A stretch of 64,000 nucleotides of DNA, taken from positions 4,278,001-4,342,000 of the forward strand of contig OY979719.1 of NCBI GenBank assembly GCA_963855995.1. Reading direction: 5' to 3'. Shown here piece after piece: positions 1 through 10,407 of the stretch. This stretch comes from Muricea muricata. Taxonomy: Eukaryota > Cnidaria > Anthozoa > Malacalcyonacea > Plexauridae. The notes beneath the pieces were generated by a model. That model did no database searches. It was not told where the DNA came from and saw nothing but the letters and a program-made list of their open reading frames with translations. Within the stretch, counting starts at the first letter, position 1. Every line of letters begins with the position of its first letter. The position numbers were made by a program, and so were the translations under genes.

Positions 1-15
1 CCCTTTATATTTCAG

Positions 16-3000
16 ATGAACATTTTCTGTTGGCGAGTGCACAAATCATGGACTCGCCTATTGTTTACTGCAGTGATGGTTTCACAAAGATGACGGGCTA
101 CAAGAAGAGTCAAGTTGTAAAGAAGAAAGCAAACTGCAGCTTTATGTACGGATCTCTGACGACGAAAGATGCTGTAAGGCTGTTAAGAAATGCCATACAG
201 GAAAAAGAAGCTGCTCAAATTGAGATACTGTTCTACAAACGGGACGGTTAGTGTTTTCAAGTCGTTGAATTAACGTAGGTGCGAGAGAGAGATTTGCACT
301 TGGGTGAACGGTGCAGAGCTGTTAAGAGCATCTAGTTTATATAGGATAGTGGAAACAGCTTGGCTGCAGCTACCGTAGAAGCTTGAATAATAAAGGATAA
401 GTATGACTACTCGACTGCCTGAAGAATAATATTTCGAATCACCGTTGCCAGTGCAATCAAAAGTACACGAAAGACAAATTCTCGTTTATCGTTACAAGTA
501 GTGAAAAAACCTATACATTTCGTGGCTGAAGAATATGCTAGGAAGAATTAGCCATTTCCTGAGTCAAGACTACAAAGCATATATGACATATACGGATTGT
601 CGTGTTTGGAGGGACATTTGCGATAGAGAACAATTAAAGCTTTTCCTTCAGACAAAGAGTTATCTTTTATATTTTCTTGCTGCAACTTTAATATTCAAAG
701 TTTTCTGCTACTTTGCGTTTTTCCTCCAAACAATCCATAGATGCTTTGCGGTTCTTAATTAGGAGTTGGTTAATCGGACGCGGTTATGGCATTATGGGTA
801 AATACCAACCCAAAATCACCAGGCTTTGTGACTGGACTTTTAAAACAAAAGATATCATTGTTTGTGACCCGTTCTTTAGAAAACCGATTTTTATACTCAT
901 TGTAAAGATAATAATCAGACATAGTCAATCTAGATATGGTCTGGATTCTCGGCCAGCGTCTTTGTTCTATCTTTCTGTTCGTGTTTATACGGTGAAGGCA
1001 ATGAATTTTAGGTTTAATGAAGCAGTCGTCCAATAGCGTTGTCTCTCTGAAACACTCAACCGTACTATTGAAATATTAATAGGCAAAATTTAAAAAGATT
1101 CGTGCACGATCAAACGAACTCAACATAAAATCCTAGCTCACCATAAACGTTTAAAGTTCACTGGGTTTCTACATTATGTCTGGATTGCCAATGGCTTGAA
1201 CTTGTTTACTAATCTCATGATCTGTATGCAACATATCTTTTCTAGCCACGCCTTTTTGGGTGTTGTTAAATATCGGTTTAGTCTACGATGAGCTTGATGA
1301 GGGCGTTTTTTTCTTGCTCACATTTCAAGACATCTCGGAATTCAAAGAGCCAATCAACCCAAGTTGTAAGTATTTGTTACAACTACTGGCTTTTGATCTG
1401 TCACCTCGGATCCTAGATATCCCAAGATTACCCTGAAGAAATGACAATAAAAGCTTAATGCAAAGAGGGTACAATGTAGGAAGCGAGTAAGTCAGTGTCA
1501 AGGTTGCTTGAAGGATATTGCAGTGCTTTCAAAGGAGGAAGACATTCCAACGAAGTAGCGAAGCATTCTTCATTTCGAGCACTACAAAGCAATTGTCAAA
1601 CACAGTCAATGAAAGCACAATCCATCCCTGGGTAGCCCAATATTGATGGTAAATATTTTTCTGCTTAAAAAATGTGTATTTATTTATTGTATTTATTCTT
1701 GTGTAATGATTATTACAATTAATACAGTCTACAACTGCATTGATTTTTAGACTGAGTACTAATCATTACACAAGCGTAAGTACCAATAGGTACACATATT
1801 CATTGAACAAAAAATATATTTACTATCGATTATGGGGCTGCGTAGGAGCCATTTAAGAATAGCGTGCGACGATAGTCTAACTTTGCGTCCTTTTTCAGAT
1901 CGTAAACACAGATGGGCTGAGTTTAATCGAGCTATACACACTAAAATAATTCCAGACAATCCAATTTCAAAAGCAAAAGAAGAAAAAAATCGACTCCAAA
2001 TTGCTCAGGTATAAATATACTAATACTAGATATATATATACTAAAACTGTGATAACACCATTAAGTAAGTTTGAATATATTGCTATGCACGCATTTCGCT
2101 CAAGTTTTCATTATGAATACAAGTTTTAGAAATTCAAAGTATAGCACCATGGTTACTATATGCATGTTGCCAAACTTTCGTGAATTGTTTTGAGATATCG
2201 AGAATTATTTTTTGTACTTTCTAGTTAATGGAGGACAATGTTCGGATACTCCCAGAATACAAGCAGGAAATTCCAGACACACCTCGACTCGTCATCCTCC
2301 ACTGTTCAACACCAAAGATAATATGGGATTGGTTTATTTTAGTATTTATTTTGTACACTGCAACCTCCGTGCCATTCATCGTATGCTTTAAGTTCGACTC
2401 AGTCCCAATGACCGTTGCCGACTCAATCGTTGACTTCATGTTTCTAATTGATATTGTTCTGAATTTCCATTGTTCGTACGTTGGCGAGGATGGCACGATC
2501 ATTTTCGATCTGAAGCAGATAAGACGAAACTATTTCCGATCGTGGTTCTTCGTGGATCTTGTAACCTCTTTGCCGTATGGCTTGCTCGGTTTGATGATAA
2601 GTGGCATAGGGAAAGTAAGTGAACAAAGAGTTGATACACTATAACCAATAAGCTGTAGTTGTTTGTGTCTCAAATACTATAATTTATGAATATACCTAGC
2701 TGCTCAGCCGAATAGAAATCCAATTTCGTTCCACGAGCTTGTTCTCTTTTGTCGAGAAACGAGTCCATTTTTCTGCTTGTAACCGCTTATTGTCTTTTAT
2801 TATCGTTTATGAAACCTGTTGGAGCAAAATTGTTATATTTACTTTGTTATACTTTGTTACTACTATACAAAATATAATAAAGTAATTATATTTGACGAGG
2901 AGTGTAGTAGATTGCATCCAAAAATTGATTTTTATTTGACAACTAGTAGTTAAAGTAATTTCGTGTTTTCCGTTCGCCTACACAAGCGGTGGTCCAATGT

Positions 3001-3710
3001 AGGTAATATTTTACAAAATGCTGCTGTGCTAGTCTTTTGAACGGCTTATTTTGCATTCCAGGGCATCACAGACTTCATAAGCTTTCTCAAAGCAGTGCGC
3101 TTACTTCGCCTCAATCGTGTGGTACGTGCTTTAGATCAGTACTTGGAGTATGGATTCATCACTTTGATTCTGTGGATGCTGTTCTTTTGTCTTTGCGCTC
3201 ATTGGATGGCCTGCATCTTCTACGCCATCGCCGACCACTACGACAAATTCGCCGACATCGGCTGGGTACGAGCGATGTCGGACCAGACTATGCAGCCATT
3301 GCTGATAGTAAATGGTACAATAGTAGAGTCTCCTACCCTGGCCTCCCTGTATATGTCATCTCTTTACTTCTCATTGACAAGTCTAACCTCAATTGGTTTC
3401 GGAAATATTGCACCTAACACCACGGCGGAGAAAATTTTCTCGTGTGTGACCATGATTTTTGGGGGTAGGTGTAATGCTCTTTGTATTGCGTTTAATTTTG
3501 TGGAACCGCCGCGTAATTTCATCATTCCATGTGTAAAACTCAGAGTAACAATGCAAACATCGTTTTTTATTCGGTCAGCACTGGTTTCCATCTACGAATT
3601 TGACGATATGTTATTCTATTCCACTGAATATCGTCGGTAATCTGTTGCTATCTCTTCTTCTTCAGTGGTATACCGTATTTCGTGCAGTCTTGAACACACA
3701 CAATAAGTAC

Positions 3711-3788
<78 letters not shown>

Positions 3789-6700
3789 CAAAGAATTACC
3801 GACGTTAGTAATCTGTACGTTCCTTTCTCTTCGTTCTTAGCAATATAACAGTCAATAAGAACAAAGAGATAGCAACGAATTACTGACAATGGAATAAAAT
3901 AACATCATGTCAATTTGGTTTGTTAGGTGGAGACTAGCTAGTGCTGGCCATCATTTTCTGCTGAGTGGCATAACACCAAGATACATAACAACATTATTAC
4001 GCTTAAGATAACATTGATATTGAAAGAACTAGAAATATCACATAATCGTCCCGTCCTGATCACGTAGTTCACTTGGTAGAGCGTTACAAAAGGTCTTAGG
4101 CTCGACTTCTGCCGTGGTCAGGCACATTTTATTGATTTTAACTCAGCTAGCCCGATGTGCGTACATTTCTCGCATATAAACGAAGCAATTTTGTCAGTAC
4201 CAAAGGACCTTTGACCTTTTAGACGAAATTTTGCGAAAAATCGAAATAGGAAAAAATATTACTACAGCTTGGAAGAGCATCCTAACCTTAGTAGAACTAC
4301 AAAGTTTGGTTGTAAAATGTTGTAAACTACAGAAAATATAGCCTTGCTAGTTAACAAATTTTCTGTAGTTTGGTATTATCTGTGTGAAATGATTACCCAG
4401 GGGTATCAACTGGGTATTATTTTCCACCCGTAATACAAATGTATACAAAATTTCCCAAATTCGCAAGGCTATATTTTCTATAGTGTACAACATTTTACAA
4501 CCAAACTTAGCAATTATACCAGGTTTAGGATGCTCTTTCAAGATGTGGTAATATTTTTGCCTGTTTTGATTTTTTTCAAAATTCCGTCAAAGCTGTTAAG
4601 GGTCTCTTTGCTAGCGTTGCTTTTGTAATCTTCTCTTTACCTTCAGGCTTGTGTTATGCGGTGATTTTTGGTCAAGTAACGGCTATTGTTCAACAGTCAC
4701 AAAAGAAGTCAGAAGGCTACCATCAAACGTTGGACAACATGCGTTCATTTTGTCAACTTTATAACGTGCCTAAGGAGATCTCCACGAGGATTATTGATTA
4801 CTATATGTACACCTGGGTGTTGAACAGGGGCGTGGACACAAATCAAGTAAGTGATGTGCCTCAATCTAGCATCCATGTCCATCGCAGGTTAGTAGTGGCG
4901 GACACGCCCTATGTGTGTTTGATGATTTCAGCAAAACTCATTTCCCTGCAATGCTCTTTAACAATGACATATAATTATGTTCAAGCATACTTTTCCTACC
5001 AGGTCCTCCAGAATTGCCCCAAAGATCTACAATCGGACATCTGTATCCACCTTAACCGGAAAATAATCGACGGCACTCCGGCATTCGCTGAACTGTCCAA
5101 CGCTGTGCTCAGAGCTGTGGCCAGGAACTTTGCTATACACAGAGTGGCACCTGGAGAAAGAGTGGTACACGAGGGAGAAAGTTTGGATGCATTGTACTTT
5201 ATTGGCAGTGGTTCTTTTGAAGTCACGCAAAAAGGCAAAGTGGTTGGGCTATTGGGTAAGAGAAGTAAACTCAGTGATTTAAAATCTGTTTTTCAGTAAG
5301 CCTCTAACTTTTTATTGACGTAAAACAGAACAGAACCTAGACTAAACTACCTCATTCAACCCAAAGAGGGCGCTCAATTCGACCTGGTTAAAGGAATGGT
5401 GAACACACACCACAAACATCATTTAACGTAACATTGTAACATATTAACTGGTTTTAGTTAATGCTTCTTCGACACTCCACCGTACCCTGATGAACCCACT
5501 TGGCTGGAGTGTCAAAACGTTGGGTCGTGAATGCAGTCATTGTGTGGTCTTTGCATTCGTTCACTTAAACCAGTGTGGAAGTTAATATGTTAGTTTTAAT
5601 CTTCAGCTTTTCTTATATAGGCGAAGGTGACGTCTTTGGCGATGACGTATGTCGTTATAATGACACCGGAAGATCGGTTGCTGATGTGTTTGCGCTCACC
5701 TATGCTAATGTGCATGCAATCGGCCGAGATGAGTTATTGAATGCTCTCGCATTTTATCCAGAATATGGAATTCAGTTTGCCAAAGTGTTTAGACTCTCGT
5801 ACAGTTTGAGGGACGAGGTTCGTCTGTTAGTTTCTTGAATGTAACCTATTTGACGCATGTACCAACCTACCTGCTTCCAGGGGTTCCTAAACTTCATTTT
5901 TTTAAAATACGGCAAATTTTCCTTTGACTTCAAAGGAGTTTTCTTTCATCAAAAGTTACCTATTTTTTTTACCTCAACTTTTTAATAGTTTTCATTAGAT
6001 ATAAGGCCTAATTTTTTATTTTAAGTATTCAATCTCAAAACTCAGATTGGCTTAAATTTTTCCATTGTTCCAGTTTACTTACAGTTCAATGTCTTAAGCT
6101 CTCTGATAATGGTCATTGCTATTTGCTGATTTAGGTGACGATGAGAAAGCTCTCCTCGCACCCTCGCGCAAAATCTTATTTAATGCAAAATGGAATGGAA
6201 GGTCGTAGATACAGCATTGTGGACGAGCTACAACAACACGCTTGTGACACGGATTCAAACGGAGACTTAGGAACACCCAACAGTCAGAACATGACTGACA
6301 CAGACCCGCCAAGCAAGCCTTTCATCAAAGTTACAAAACCTCGTGTTGTCAGTCACACTAATGTCGCAATGGAAGGCATTCCGGAGGATTCCGAGCTTGA
6401 CCGGAGCGCGGACGACGATGATTATAGACGCTGGAATGATCACGTGAACTCGCGAGACGTTTCTGAAGGCCTTCTAAACGAGATCACAGGAATGAAATCG
6501 GACGTCAGACGCGAAATCGAGGTCATGGGTGGAAAGATGCACCAACTTGAGCAAAATATTTCTACTATATTAAGACTACTGCAAGAAAAAGGACTTAACT
6601 CCTCTGGGTCAGGTTTTGTCACGCCTTTGGGAGGCCTTCAAACTGCCACGTCAACAGCTGACGCACCGAGAAGTAGGACGTCTAGTATCATAAATCGCGT

Positions 6701-8291
6701 GAAAGCTGAGATGCCTGAAGACATCTTGCCGGACTGGGTCGAGATGGAGAACTATGGAATGGCGACAGCTACAAAGGATAATAATAATGAGACGGCAAAG
6801 CCGGAGGCGGAGGGAGAAAAGTATGAGGAAGAGGAAGTAAAGCCGAAGAGAGTTGGCGGAAGAATCACCAAGAAGCGACAAGCTGAAGCGAGACGAAAGA
6901 AGAAAAAAGCTGAAAAAATTACGTCAAAACAGGACTCAGACGAAGAAAACGAATCATCGAAAGCTCATCTTGACGACACTCTTGATGCACCACTTCCAGA
7001 GCATGTTGAGGCGCCTCCGGAAGAAGAGACTGCTGAACAAGTTAGCAACGATACAGCCGACGATACTATGCCTCTTTTGAATGAACCAAAAGCGAAAAAG
7101 GAAAACCCAAAACAAAAGAAGAAAAAAGGTGAAAAATCTCAAGTGAGTCTCGAGATGAATGACATTCCCGCCACAAGCGAGCCACAAATTCAAAATAGCG
7201 AAACACAAGCCAAGCCTGACGATGGCTCGGTGAAGTCCGAAGATAACTCGTTAAAGTCCGAAGAGAGCACAGTAAAACCCGAAGACGACTCATTAAAACA
7301 CGAAGATAACTCGTTAAGACCTGTAGATAACGCGTTAAACCCCGAAGATACCTTATTAAAACACGATGACTCGTTAGAACCCGAGAGTGACTCATTAAAA
7401 TCTCCCGAGCACCCAAGCAGACCACCTTCCTCAAGTCAACAAGAAGAACCTCCACAGGGCAAGAAAAAGCGGAAGAAGAAAAATGGCGCGAAGAAGTCGA
7501 AGCGTGAGGACAAAAAAGACGCCGAAAACAGCGAGGTACCCCAAGTCGTCACGGCACCGATTGATACGAATTCTGGCCAACCAGATTCACCAAGACCACA
7601 AAGCTCTGCAAAAGAACCTGGGAGGAATGAACCGGAATCAAAAGAAGAGAGCGCAAAGTTAGATAATGATGAAGATTCTAAAAAGAACCAACCTGCACAA
7701 GCCGAAGAAGCCGAGCACCCTGAAAATGAAAGGTCGATATCACCAGTTGCTGATAATGAACCCTCGCCATCGAGAGCGAGTACTGCGCGAAAATCAAGTG
7801 CTCGAAGTCACAAAGGACAAGACGACTCCCCTGAGGAAAATACTTCACCGGAAGATGAGAAATTCCCGAACCAAGAAACATCACCAAGTGGCGGCAACAC
7901 TCCGAGAGCAAAAAGCCCGGCACCTGGACAAGAAGACAAACCACCCAGTCGAGGTGCAAGCGCCAAGCCTGAGCAAAAAGACAAACCACTCAGCCCAGTA
8001 ACAAGCCCGGCACCTGAGCAAGAAGACAAACCACCAAGCCGAGTAGCAAGCCCGGCACCTGAGCAAGAAGACAAATCACTCAGCCGAGTAACAAGCCCGG
8101 CACCTGAGCAAGAAGACAAACCACTCAGCCGAGAAGCAAGCGCCAAGCCTGATGAGGGGCGGTCTGTGACCCCAGGACGATCAACCCCGGGAAAAGAGTC
8201 CCGTCAGGGTAGCGATGTCGCACTCACTATAGACTCTGACGATGATGATATATTGATAAAGAAAAAAGAGAAACCAAAATACGTAATGTAA
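16..8291 (+). CDS. EAG-type (KCNH) voltage-gated potassium channel, 5' end outside window
   Basis: Plasma-membrane tetrameric K+ channel subunit. Nine exons join in consistent phase: 16-246, 1246-1365, 1899-2008, 2225-2614, 3062-3464, 4647-4846, 5003-5255, 5621-5817, 6135-8291 (about 1,350 codons in view). In order they encode the PAS (eag) domain (motifs NCSFMYG-like and LLTFQDISEFKEP), a linker, S1-S3, S4 with regularly spaced basic residues (KAVRLLRLNRVVR), S5, the pore with filter SIGFGN, S6, C-linker, a cyclic-nucleotide-binding homology domain (CPKDLQSDICIHLNRK, GEGDVFGDD) and a cytoplasmic tail. The YSL at the end of the homology domain matches the intrinsic-ligand Y-x-L of KCNH channels. 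Linker and homology domain look closer to EAG (KCNH1/5) than to ERG or ELK; that subfamily call is by eye. The N-terminal cap exon lies upstream of base 1. Oddity: the last exon alone encodes 718 residues, far more tail than usual. Confidence 0.93.
3598..3917. repeat. Foldback element with (AG)n core
   Basis: Two arms of about 110 bp are imperfect reverse complements (the left arm includes the pyrimidine-rich stretch at 3646-3663, the right its complement near 3865-3880). They flank an (AG)n microsatellite at about 3713-3787. The element lies in the KCNH intron between the pore and S6 exons. It could form a hairpin in DNA or pre-mRNA. Confidence 0.7.
4050..4165 (+). repeat. tRNA-derived SINE-like repeat
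   Basis: Box A-like (around TTCACTTGGTAGAGCG) and box B-like (GGCTCGACTTC) segments lie about 25 bp apart, followed by a GTGGTC-containing tail shared with copies near 48.8 and 58.7 kb. It is too degenerate to be a functional tRNA. Confidence 0.6.
4190..4615. repeat. Long imperfect palindrome (foldback MITE-like)
   Basis: Arms of about 190 bp around an axis near 4405 share blocks such as GGTTGTAAAATGTTGTA and GAAAATATAGCCTTGC with their reverse complements. It is the second foldback in the same KCNH intron. No transposase reading frame is seen. Confidence 0.75.
6465..6590 (+). other. Predicted tetramerising coiled coil in the KCNH tail
   Basis: Residues about 111-152 of the last exon's product form a heptad-like amphipathic helix (EITGMKSDVRREIEVMGG, then HQLEQNISTILRLLQ). 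EAG-family channels carry a C-terminal coiled coil that helps subunits assemble, and position and sequence style fit that. It lies early in the tail, so about 560 residues follow it. Confidence 0.65.
7227..7410 (+). repeat. In-frame acidic/lysine repeat in KCNH tail
   Basis: Residues about 365-425 of the last exon's product repeat a unit of roughly 8-9 residues resembling (D/E)xSLKxED, seven to eight times with variation. The DNA repeats in step, as an imperfect minisatellite that preserves the reading frame. Confidence 0.85.
7914..8138 (+). repeat. Five 15-residue (45-bp) SPAPEQEDKP repeats in KCNH tail
   Basis: Five consecutive 15-residue units fit the pattern S-(P/A)-(A/K)-P-(E/G)-Q-(E/K)-D-K-x-(L/P)-S-x-x-x. 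Units three to five are nearly identical at DNA level, which indicates recent unit duplication. Ser-Pro and Ser-Arg pairs recur, so phosphorylation is plausible but unproven. Confidence 0.9.
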
Positions 8292-8805
8292 AACAATTTT
8301 CTACGGCTGCTACATAAACTGATATATAACTATTTGAATATGATTTCTCTCAATGAGACCAATCATGACGTCAATTTGTCAAGCCAATCCAAATCGAGAA
8401 ATGTCCAGTACGCCTGGAGTTCTTGTCCAATTGAAAACCACCGGTTGAAGCCACGTCTTAAGCATACTCTTTCTGACAAATTTATCAGAGGAAAATTAAA
8501 ATTGTTAGACAGTGATTTAGTAGCTAATTCACCGTAAACGCTCCAAAAATAGTAAATTTTTATAAAGAACTCGCACCATAAATATTGTGAGTAATATTTC
8601 TGTAGTAAAATTAGTTTTTTCAACATTTTATATCTAGAATATTTGCACTTGTCACACAAGTATAACAACCATATCGCGGCAACAGCTTCAAAATGCTTCA
8701 AGCAAATTGAGATGATCTGCACGCTAGCTTGTTTGGTGTATATATTGTAAAGGATGTAAATATTGCTGTAAAATAATCAGTAAATAAAAGCACAATCCCC
8801 TAAAC
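8292..8805 (+). other. KCNH 3' UTR with poly(A) signal
   Basis: AT-rich non-coding sequence follows the stop codon. The first clear AATAAA is at about 8783-8788, placing the likely transcript end near 8800. A TGACGTCA sits at 8366-8373. The ORFs here are short and lack domain-like content. Confidence 0.55.
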
Positions 8806-8848
8806 ATCACCAGTACTTGGTTTTGGTTTAAACTTGGTTTAACGTTTT

Positions 8849-8903
8849 AGGTTGTAAGAACCTATTATAAATATAAAAATATTGATAATAGGTTCTTACA
8901 ATA
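8849..8903. repeat. Short hairpin
   Basis: TTGTAAGAACCTATTA and its exact reverse complement are separated by about 20 AT-rich bases, just after the KCNH poly(A) signal. It could be a transcription-end structure or a small MITE relic. Confidence 0.6.
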
Positions 8904-9000
8904 GGCGCTTCGTTTGGAGTTAGTAATGCTAAAACAATATTCTGTCCCAAATAGTTGTCTTGTAACCATCACTGCCGATTTTTATTTTTATTTTATTAAT

Positions 9001-9240
9001 TTCCTCACAAGCGCAGGGTCACCACAAACGCGTGAGCCAATTACTGTGGACCCGTATTACCTATGTATCCCACCCTGTCAACATTCCCTGTGGGAGGAAA
9101 CCGGAGTACACGGAGAAAACCCACGACTTTCGGCAGAGCGTTGACTATGCTCTTTTCACATGAGGACTGGGTTCGAGTCTACCTTACTGGTGCTGGGGAT
9201 CGAACTGACCACTACACCACCGAACAATTTTATTGATGTG
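9001..9240 (+). repeat. SINE-like dispersed repeat
   Basis: Contains a GCAGGGTCACCACAA motif, a GAAACCGGAGTAC core and a box B-like GGTTCGAGTCT. Pieces recur at 25,627-25,655 (first motif) and at about 31,697-31,750 (core). Copies of a core like this are familiar from aquatic animal genomes, but the family was not identified. Confidence 0.55.
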
Positions 9241-9357
9241 CATTTCGTGTACTTTTGACTGTAGCGACAGTTCGGTTTTACTAGATTTCAAACTGTGATG
9301 CTTATAAACCGCCAGTACATGGCTTTACAGTACCACTAGAGGACGGAGAGAGCTATA

Positions 9358-10139
9358 CAGGGTGTATCAAAAAAAAGTAGACAAATCTGAAATCGCTCTC
9401 TGCTTCGCGAAGCGCCTCAATATACGACGTTTTTTTATTAAAATAGATTGTTTTGGTACTTATAATCTGAAAAAACCGAAAAAATAAAAAAATTTAAAAC
9501 TTTAATACCCGGGGGGTTCAGTCTTTTACGGCAATATAAATATGCCTTGCGCACAAAACTTAAATGCTTAAAAGTAATTTTGACTTGGTAGATGGAAAAT
9601 TTGTCGGGTGTTGTATTGCTGTACAAAATTTCAGAAAATTTGCTCGAGTCTAAGCCGTTCAAAACGTCGCGCGAACTTCCATATTTTTAGCAAATAAGCT
9701 TTGTGATGTTTAATTTATGTAGTTACTTAATTTGCATACAACTCCCAAGGGACATTTAATTAAAATTGGAACATTTCTTTAGAAAAACGATTCTTATTGA
9801 GAGAAAATATACGTTCGCACATATTCGCACGACGTTTTGAGTGGCTTAAACTCAATCAAATTTCTTGAAATTTTGAACAGCAATAAAACACCAAACATAT
9901 TTTCTACCTACCAACTCAAAATTACTTTTAAGCCTTTAAATTTCGTGCGCAAGCCATTTTTAATGTGTTTCAAAATACGCACACCCCTGGGTTTGAAACA
10001 TTTAAATTTCAGAATATTTTCATTTATTCTACACCTTAAGTACCCAAGCAATGTACATTAATAAAAAACTTCATAATTCAAGCCGCTTCGCGAGGTTGAG
10101 AGCCGTTTCAAAATTGTCTACTTTTTTTTATACACCCTG
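9358..10139. mobile_element. Palindromic TIR element with CAGGGTG termini and TA flanks
   Basis: The 782-bp element starts CAGGGTGTATCAAAA and ends with its inverse; TA (possibly TATA) flanks both ends. Homology continues inward so that each half is roughly an inverted copy of the other. The two halves even yield similar 74-residue conceptual peptides in opposite orientation (9438-9662 -, 9837-10061 +), which is a shadow of the palindrome and not evidence of a gene. It ends about 270 bp before the ERO1 start codon. A TA duplication is consistent with a Tc1/mariner-like mobiliser. Confidence 0.8.
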
Positions 10140-10232
10140 TATATATGGTGCACAATGGCGAACAAATTATTTGCGCAGGCAAAACATGCGTTGCGGCGGC
10201 GTGTGTCCACGCGCGTGCTCACGCAAAACGTG

Positions 10233-10251
10233 CCAATGCGAAGGCGACACG
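10233..10251 (+). promoter_or_regulatory. ERSE-like element upstream of ERO1
   Basis: CCAAT, nine bases, then ACACG: one mismatch to the ER stress response element CCAAT-N9-CCACG bound by NF-Y with ATF6/XBP1. It sits about 157 bp upstream of the ERO1 ATG in a locally GC-rich stretch. ERO1 is a known unfolded-protein-response target in other organisms; activity here is inferred. Confidence 0.4.
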
Positions 10252-10407
10252 ACAATGAGCCTGCGAGTACACCCGCTGATTGAAATCATGTTTACATTTT
10301 GGAAGAGAATTATGCATGGCGTTCATGCTGTCTGTTTGACAGTTATTTTATGCACGATGTACGACTCAACTACGCTGTACTCACTGCTCTAGACATTATT
10401 TTTCAAT

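Noticed and set aside
7066..8146. Long minus-strand frames opposite the KCNH tail
   Set aside because: Antisense shadows of a repetitive coding exon; low-complexity products with no domain.
9438..10061. Two similar 74-residue frames in opposite orientation
   Set aside because: They mirror each other because the element is palindromic; there is no independent sign of coding.
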